Below are positions 61,419 to 64,000 of a stretch of 64,000 nucleotides of DNA, one piece after another. Numbering within the stretch: the first letter of the stretch is position 1; every line of letters begins with the position of its first letter. The stretch spans positions 13,723 to 77,722 of the forward strand of contig CAZYES010000001.1 in NCBI GenBank assembly GCA_964646515.1, read 5' to 3'. The notes under the pieces are model-generated. The model ran no database searches. It saw only the letters and a program-made list of their open reading frames with translations, and had not been told where the DNA came from. This stretch comes from C7867-002 sp964646515 (GTDB taxonomy: Bacteria; Patescibacteriota; Minisyncoccia; Phycocordibacterales; PALSA-1337). The translations under genes and the position numbers were made by a program.

Positions 61419-61811
61419 TTATTTCAATTCGACTTTTCCGCCAGCAGTTTCAATCTGTTTTTTGATATTCTCCGCGTCTTCTTTCTTCATACCATCCTTG
61501 AGTAATGTCGGAGCGGCATCAACCAGGTCCTTGGCCTCTTTTAGTCCAAGAGCCAGTAACTCTTTCACAACCTTAATGACGGCAATTTTGGTGGCACCCG
61601 ATGAGGCTAGGTGAACAGCGAAGGACGTTTTTTCTTCACCTGTAGCTGTGGCTCCAGCGGTTGCGGTAGTAGCAACTTGAGCCATGGCTGAAACGCCAAA
61701 TTTTTTTTCTAGTAATTTGACCAGTTCATTTAGGTCGATGACAGACATTTTTTCTATTGTCTCAACTATTGTCTTGAATTTTGCCGGAATTTCTACGTTT
61801 GTTTGTTCCAT
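61419..61811 (-). CDS. rplL: 50S ribosomal protein bL7/L12
   Basis: Stalk protein, 130 residues. N-terminal dimerisation domain (MSVIDLNELVKLLEKKFGVSA), an Ala/Thr-rich hinge, and the factor-binding domain (KIAVIKVVKELLALGLKEAKDLVD, PTLLKDGMKKEDAENIKKQIE). Follows rplJ by 20 bp on the minus strand, the standard order. Confidence 0.97.
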   Translation of the reverse strand: MEQTNVEIPAKFKTIVETIEKMSVIDLNELVKLLEKKFGVSAMAQVATTATAGATATGEEKTSFAVHLASSGATKIAVIKVVKELLALGLKEAKDLVDAAPTLLKDGMKKEDAENIKKQIETAGGKVELK

Positions 61812-61831
61812 GTTTTTATGTATTTATTTTG

Positions 61832-62329
61832 TTAATTTGGGACCTGATTTTTCTTTGCCATCTGATCCAGTACTATAGCAAGCCCTTGTATTGGTGAATT
61901 GATGACATTGACGAACATACCACGAAGGGTCTGGAGTGGGGGAATAGTAGCGATAGATAGCATATTTTCTTTGTTCATATACTTGTTCTCAAAGACTCCG
62001 CCGACGATATTTATTTGATCTTTCAGTTTCTTTTGAAATTCATATATTTCACGTGCTGGAGCCACTAGGTCTGTTCCATACGCTAGGCCAAATTCACCGT
62101 CCAGAACCGGCATGTCCCCCTGGTATTTTTGTTTTCCCAAGGCTTTTGCTGTTAGGGTTTTTTTTGCTACGAAAAATCCTACATCATTTTTGGTGAGTTG
62201 CTTTCGCATTATTGTGGCATCAGCCACCTTGAGTCCGTGTAGATTGACGAAAACTAGCGATTTTGCTTCACCCATTATTTTTTCTAGCTTGTCGATGATC
62301 TGTTTTTTCTGATCTTTTGTTCGAGCCAT
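61832..62329 (-). CDS. rplJ: 50S ribosomal protein uL10
   Basis: Stalk base protein, 165 residues. KKQIIDKLEKIMGEAKSLVFVNLHGLKVADATIMRKQL is the L10 N-terminus; the C-terminal helix ends LAIVLDQMAKKNQV. On the minus strand the leader contains a CGGCCTT/AAGGTCG hairpin (about 62357-62376), a possible autoregulatory element. rplL follows. Confidence 0.95.
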   Translation of the reverse strand: MARTKDQKKQIIDKLEKIMGEAKSLVFVNLHGLKVADATIMRKQLTKNDVGFFVAKKTLTAKALGKQKYQGDMPVLDGEFGLAYGTDLVAPAREIYEFQKKLKDQINIVGGVFENKYMNKENMLSIATIPPLQTLRGMFVNVINSPIQGLAIVLDQMAKKNQVPN

Positions 62330-62560
62330 TTTTTTGTGAGATACTAAATAATAAATCGACCTTTGTATAAGGCCGAAAAATTAGAAGATTTACCTCGGAA
62401 AGTCTCATATCTAGTTATAGTTCTTGTCTCCAGTTCTCGCATTTTATGATCACATTGCGACCATATGGTAACCGAGTATTGAGACGACTGATAACTAAAA
62501 AGCTTTCTATCTTTGGCCTTGTACGCAATATTACATTATCTGGAAGAAAGTGCAACTTTC

Positions 62561-62569
62561 TGCTAGTAT
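62561..62569 (+). promoter_or_regulatory. Extended -10 promoter of the 62576 gene (leaderless)
   Basis: TGCTAGTAT ends 6 nt before the ATG at 62576, identical in sequence and spacing to the rnhA promoter. Confidence 0.6.
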
Positions 62570-62575
62570 GCTTTC

Positions 62576-63202
62576 ATGGACACTCTGAATGCTTTATTTG
62601 GCAATATAACCAAAGTCAAACTTCTCCGTTTGTTTCTTTTCAATGACTCAACCCCATTTTTGTTAAAAGAAATCATTACAGGAACAAGGTGTTCTTCTAG
62701 TGCCGTGAGGAAAGAACTTTTTATACTTGCCAAGGCAAATATTATAAAAAAGAAGCATGTCTCCAAAGAGATTTCATTGGCGCGTGGCAAAAAGGTTGTG
62801 ACCAAGAAAATACAGGGAATGGGTTATATTTTGAATAACAAATTCCCGTATCTAGATCCTTTGAAGAGCCTGCTTATCATAACTAGTTTACGTGCAGATG
62901 AATCATTGGCAAAAAGGTTTACCAATGCCGGCAAAATCAAGCTTTTTGTGGCAGCCGGAGTCTTTATCCAAAATTGGGATTCGCGTGTTGATTTGCTCAT
63001 CGTGGGCGATGATCTCAATTTGGCAAAGATAGAGTTGGTTATAAAAGTCATTGAGTCTGAAATAGGAAAAGAGGTTGCTTATTCGGCCTTTGAGACACAA
63101 GATTTTGAGTATAGGTATGGTATTCATGATCGTCTGGTTAGAGATATATTGGATTATCAGCACGTAACGCTATTAGACCGCTTAGGTGTTGAGCTGAAAT
63201 AA
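62576..63202 (+). CDS. Winged-helix regulator with a nucleotidyltransferase-like domain
   Basis: 208 residues. The N-terminal ~75 residues form a wHTH (MDTLNALFGNITKVKLLRLFLFNDSTPFLLKEI, then SSSAVRKELFILAKANIIKKKH). The C-terminal part contains KLFVAAGVFIQNWDSRVDLLIVGD, resembling the MNT-type nucleotidyltransferase core with its DSxxDLLIVGD pattern, though the usual GSxxxG start is not obvious. Likely a DNA-binding protein; any enzymatic activity is doubtful. Divergent from rplJ. Confidence 0.7.
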   Translation: MDTLNALFGNITKVKLLRLFLFNDSTPFLLKEIITGTRCSSSAVRKELFILAKANIIKKKHVSKEISLARGKKVVTKKIQGMGYILNNKFPYLDPLKSLLIITSLRADESLAKRFTNAGKIKLFVAAGVFIQNWDSRVDLLIVGDDLNLAKIELVIKVIESEIGKEVAYSAFETQDFEYRYGIHDRLVRDILDYQHVTLLDRLGVELK

Positions 63203-63250
63203 CATAGATGTCTCTATCCACACCCCCATAGGTTGCATATCGCCAATAAG

Positions 63251-63259
63251 TGATATAAT
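63251..63259 (+). promoter_or_regulatory. Extended -10 promoter of the channel-like gene
   Basis: TGATATAAT, with TTGCAT 15 nt upstream of the hexamer (63233-63238). Leader about 35-40 nt. Confidence 0.55.
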
Positions 63260-63302
63260 AAACCTATTACAAAGGAATAATTATTAGTTTAAATATAAAA
63301 AT

Positions 63303-63989
63303 ATGATGTTAATTGAGAATTGGGGTGAAGTTTTCACTCGTTCACTACAGGATCTATGGTATGGTGTGGCCAGTTTTGTGCCAAACCTCATCCTTGCTCT
63401 TGTTATTTTTGCTATTGGTTGGGTTCTAGCCCTTCTGATAGAAAAGCTTGTTGAAAGTCTATTTAAGGCATTGAAAGTTGATGCTGCTCTAAAGAGCGCG
63501 GGGATGGAAGATGTGGTGAAGCGTGCCGGTCACAATCTAAATTCTGGGCTTTTTGTCGGTGCTTTCGTTAAATGGTTTATTATCATCGTCTTTCTAATGG
63601 CGTCTTTTGATGTTTTGAAACTCAATCAGGTCAATGGATTTCTTCGCGATGTAGTAAACTATCTCCCAACTGTTATTGTAGCTATCCTTATACTTATGGT
63701 AGCTGTTGTGGTTGCAAATGCTATGCAAAAGTTGGTTGTTGCTAGTTCTCGTGCAGCCAATATCAAGTCGGCGGAGTTATTGGGGCGTATTACCAAGTGG
63801 GCTATCTGGATTTTTGCTATTCTAACTGCTCTCTTCAATCTTGGAATTGCTCCAGCGCTCATCCAGACGGTTGTCATGGCAGTCTTTGCTGGATTGGCTT
63901 TGGCTATCGGTCTAGCCTTTGGTCTTGGTGGCAAAGATGCTGCTCAAAAAATGATTGAAAAAACCACGCATAAGTTATTGGAGGATTAA
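63303..63989 (+). CDS. Mechanosensitive-channel-like membrane protein (conserved TM-helix family)
   Basis: 228 residues with about five hydrophobic helices. Two repeated helix units are visible: VPNLILALVIFAIGWVLALLIEKLVESL and LPTVIVAILILMVAVVVANAMQKLV. Both match the TM-helix repeat seen in small MscS-related proteins. The last helix has a Gly/Ala pattern (FAGLALAIGLAFGLGGKDAAQKMIE) that fits the pore-lining MscS helix, followed directly by the end of the protein, so the cytosolic cage is missing. Probably involved in osmotic response; not certain to form a channel. Confidence 0.8.
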   Translation: MMLIENWGEVFTRSLQDLWYGVASFVPNLILALVIFAIGWVLALLIEKLVESLFKALKVDAALKSAGMEDVVKRAGHNLNSGLFVGAFVKWFIIIVFLMASFDVLKLNQVNGFLRDVVNYLPTVIVAILILMVAVVVANAMQKLVVASSRAANIKSAELLGRITKWAIWIFAILTALFNLGIAPALIQTVVMAVFAGLALAIGLAFGLGGKDAAQKMIEKTTHKLLED

Positions 63990-64000
63990 TCTACTGGGTG

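Noticed and set aside
1..64000. UGA recoding as in SR1/Gracilibacteria
   Set aside because: Clear genes such as tpiA and comEC end in TGA at the expected family length, so UGA is a stop.
1..64000. tRNA genes, CRISPR arrays, insertion sequences, integrases, prophage
   Set aside because: No T-arm-like tRNA ends, no regularly spaced repeats, and no transposase, integrase or phage structural gene was seen.

Overview
The window looks like a chromosomal segment of a small-genome bacterium of the Candidate Phyla Radiation (Patescibacteria), most like a parcubacterium. The basis is qualitative: gene density is very high, the DNA is moderately AT-rich, informational genes dominate, ribosomal proteins have odd lengths, and surface proteins carry paired CPxGxxC motifs. 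bL9 is absent after the bS6-SSB-bS18 cluster and uL1 is absent after uL11. TGA ends several clear genes (tpiA, comEC), so UGA is a stop here and this is not one of the UGA-recoding CPR lineages. No rRNA, tRNA, CRISPR array, insertion sequence or prophage was found.

Layout. 1-8.6 kb: triosephosphate isomerase, phosphoglycerate kinase, a HIT protein, RecJ, RNase H, a ComEC competence channel split from a metallo-beta-lactamase-like partner, bL28 and an M50 protease. 8.65-9.16 kb: a gene-free stretch of abutting hairpins ending in an intrinsic terminator, a candidate structured RNA. 9.3-24.3 kb: ribosomal and elongation-factor genes (S12, S7, EF-G, EF-Tu, S10, L3, then S19 to L5). A MacAB-type export system sits where L4-L23-L2 would normally lie, and a surface protein lies between EF-G and EF-Tu. 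24.4-28.2 kb: FolD, a SIMPL protein, an orphan, then SecE-NusG-L11. 28.2-32.8 kb: a nucleotide/one-carbon island (DHFR family, Dcd/dUTPase family, thymidylate-synthase family, dCMP-deaminase family, thymidylate kinase, GlyA). 33.9-49.8 kb: aminoacyl-tRNA synthetases (Arg, Ile, Gly, Met) mixed with RecO, a surface protein, an M16 peptidase, an AI-2E transporter, TatD, S6, SSB and S18. 49.9-54.4 kb (minus strand): EF-P, RecA, a small membrane protein, FtsK. 54.7-64 kb: regulators, two large exported proteins (a peptidoglycan-binding surface protein and an LCAT-like lipase/acyltransferase), L10-L7/L12 and a mechanosensitive-channel-like protein.

The most interesting signals: (1) the thymidylate-synthase homologue has Asp where TS has the Asn that reads uracil, and its Dcd-like neighbour lacks the Dcd catalytic Glu. 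Together with a dCMP-deaminase-like gene and Tmk this suggests dCMP-centred rather than dUMP-centred chemistry. (2) A roughly 430-nt multi-helix RNA candidate lies at 8.73-9.16 kb. (3) An IleRS contains an apparently intact histidine-phosphatase domain. (4) Many genes have an (often extended) -10 box ending 6-7 nt before the start codon, predicting leaderless mRNAs. (5) EF-Tu and EF-P carry non-canonical functional loops. (6) Export genes are embedded in the S10 cluster.

How the genes fit together: most of the window is translation, replication/repair and minimal central metabolism. The added functions are DNA uptake (ComEC), export (MacAB-like, SecE) and a set of anchored or secreted surface proteins. 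One of these may act on lipids, which fits an organism thought to scavenge nucleotides and lipids from a partner cell. All functions are inferred from sequence reading without database searches.
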